Source: Candidatus Nitrosopumilus sp.
GTDB taxonomy: Archaea > Thermoproteota > Nitrososphaeria > Nitrososphaerales > Nitrosopumilaceae
Reading direction: 5' to 3'
NCBI GenBank assembly: GCA_013203245.1
Contig: JABMOR010000016.1
Span: 1 to 7,398 of the forward strand
DNA length: 7,398 bases
Both the position numbers and the translations under genes were made by a program. Shown piece by piece: positions 6,850 to 7,398 of the stretch (its first letter is position 1; every line of letters begins with the position of its first letter). The notes under the pieces are model-generated. The model searched no databases. It was not told the origin of the DNA and worked only from the letters and a program-made list of their open reading frames with translations.

Positions 6850-7152
6850 GTGAAACAGGCTGTAAGAAAAATTGCAATGGAGAGAATGCAAATTCTCATT
6901 GAAAATGCAATTACGAATGCAAGAGAAAACCCTGAACTTTCTCAGAGACAAGCTTTTCTTGCACGGAGAATTAGTACTAGACACAAAATTCGAATGCCAT
7001 ATTATCTTAGTATGGTATTTTGTAAAAAATGTAAATCATTCATTGCGCCTGGAATAAATTCTAGATTTCGAGTAGGAAGAGCATCTGTCAAGTCGATCAG
7101 AATTTCTTGTAATTTATGTGGGCATACTTATCGCAAAATTATATCTCAATAG
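6850..7152 (+). CDS. rnp4: RNase P protein component 4 (Rpp21/Rpr2 family)
   Basis: About 100 residues from a GTG start. It is a protein subunit of archaeal RNase P, which removes 5' leaders from pre-tRNAs; in the family it pairs with Rpp29 on the specificity half of the RNA. The N-terminal helices carry the family pattern RKIAMERMQILIENA, then QAFLARRISTRHKIRMPYYL. The C-terminal zinc ribbon has C58 and C61 (FCKKCKSF) and C87 and C90 (SCNLCGH), with a basic stretch RFRVGRASVKSIR between. The conserved RKIA helix lies before the first in-frame ATG (6877), so the in-frame GTG at 6850 is the better start. The frame stays open back to a GTG at 6769, but that lies inside the tRNA. The gene follows the tRNA by about 51 bp with no clear promoter of its own, so co-transcription with the tRNA is likely. 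Confidence 0.9.
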   Translation: MKQAVRKIAMERMQILIENAITNARENPELSQRQAFLARRISTRHKIRMPYYLSMVFCKKCKSFIAPGINSRFRVGRASVKSIRISCNLCGHTYRKIISQ

Positions 7153-7179
7153 TATTCACAAGTCTTAGTATTCATCTTA

Positions 7180-7398
7180 TCAACTACTGTGTCCCAATTC
7201 TTTAGATTTGTCATAACATTTCTTTGCCTCATCATTGTTACCAAGAGAATCCATTGAATCGCCTTTGTTATTCCATACATCAGCATCATTAGGATCAATC
7301 TCTATTGCTTTATCATATGATGTAATTGCTTCCTCGTATTTACCAAGAGAATCCAGTGAATCACCTTTGTTATTCCATACATCAGCATCATTAGGATC
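7180..7398 (-). CDS. TPR-repeat protein, C-terminal part (partial)
   Basis: On the minus strand an open frame enters from the right edge and ends at a TGA (complement of 7180-7182), giving 72 visible residues. It holds a 34-residue tetratricopeptide unit (DPNDADVWNNKGDSLDSL, then GKYEEAITSYDKAIEI) followed by a second, nearly identical start (DPNDADVWNNKGDSMDSL) that diverges into a C-terminal cap ending in KELGHSS. TPRs form helical protein-binding scaffolds; partner and function cannot be told from this piece. The gene converges on rnp4 with only 27 bp between the stop codons. The N-terminus, and probably more repeats, lie outside the window. Confidence 0.88.
   Translation of the reverse strand, partial: DPNDADVWNNKGDSLDSLGKYEEAITSYDKAIEIDPNDADVWNNKGDSMDSLGNNDEAKKCYDKSKELGHSS
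7238..7296 (-). repeat. TPR-encoding direct repeat, copy nearer the 3' end of the gene
   Basis: This 59-bp stretch matches 7340-7398 at 57 of 59 positions by eye, exactly 102 bp (34 codons) apart, which is one TPR unit. The differences lie at the Met/Leu codon and a silent third position of a Gly codon. Such near-identity at DNA level points to recent duplication or gene conversion of repeat units. Confidence 0.85.
7340..7398 (-). repeat. TPR-encoding direct repeat, copy cut by the window edge
   Basis: This is the partner of the copy at 7238-7296. The identity runs to the last base of the window, so the true repeat may be longer and further units may follow. Confidence 0.85.

Noticed and set aside
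6872..7057. Small 61-residue plus-strand frame
   Set aside because: It is an out-of-frame shadow of rnp4, which has clear family motifs including two CxxC zinc pairs.
7238..7398. CRISPR-like repeat pair
   Set aside because: The spacing is exactly 34 codons and the frame encodes TPR units; there are no short palindromic repeats with unique spacers.

Overview
The window looks like chromosomal DNA of an ammonia-oxidising archaeon of the Nitrosopumilus type (Thaumarchaeota/Nitrososphaerota). It is AT-rich and tightly packed. It carries two archaeal/eukaryotic-type RNA-biology genes (Nep1 and the RNase P subunit Rpp21/Rnp4), a tRNA with no encoded CCA, and an adenosylcobalamin-type ribonucleotide reductase. 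The placement is inferred from gene content and protein style, not from a database search.

Layout on the plus strand: (1) bases 1-1956 hold a gene cut by the left edge, encoding an ArsR-like winged helix, an ATP-cone, a class III ribonucleotide reductase (NrdD)-like domain and a C-terminal Cys4 zinc ribbon. The visible part lacks a catalytic cysteine in the finger-loop region and the glycyl-radical motif, so it is probably a nucleotide-sensing regulator and not an enzyme. (2) Bases 1957-2218 are a 262-bp intergenic region containing five GATC-centred direct repeats about two helical turns apart. (3) Bases 2219-4870 encode an intact class II (B12-dependent) ribonucleotide reductase, NrdJ. (4) Bases 4917-6032 encode a membrane-anchored TIM-barrel glycosidase-like protein. 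(5) One base later, 6034-6702 encodes Nep1, the pseudouridine N1-methyltransferase of 16S rRNA. (6) tRNA-Gly(UCC) lies at 6725-6798. (7) RNase P protein component 4 lies at 6850-7152. On the minus strand, a TPR-repeat protein ends at 7180 and runs off the right edge.

Functionally there are two blocks. The left block is about dNTP supply: a dead NrdD-like protein with a DNA-binding domain lies directly upstream of the working reductase, both carry ATP-cones, and the gap between them holds a tandem repeat array that could be the operator. Together these suggest a bacterial NrdR-like feedback circuit built from different parts. This is the most interesting hypothesis in the window. The right block is about RNA maturation: an rRNA methyltransferase, a tRNA, and a subunit of the enzyme that trims tRNA 5' ends, with the tRNA just upstream of the RNase P gene. 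The glycosidase-like gene is physically linked to nep1 but has no evident functional link.

No insertion sequence, CRISPR array, phage gene or defence system was seen.
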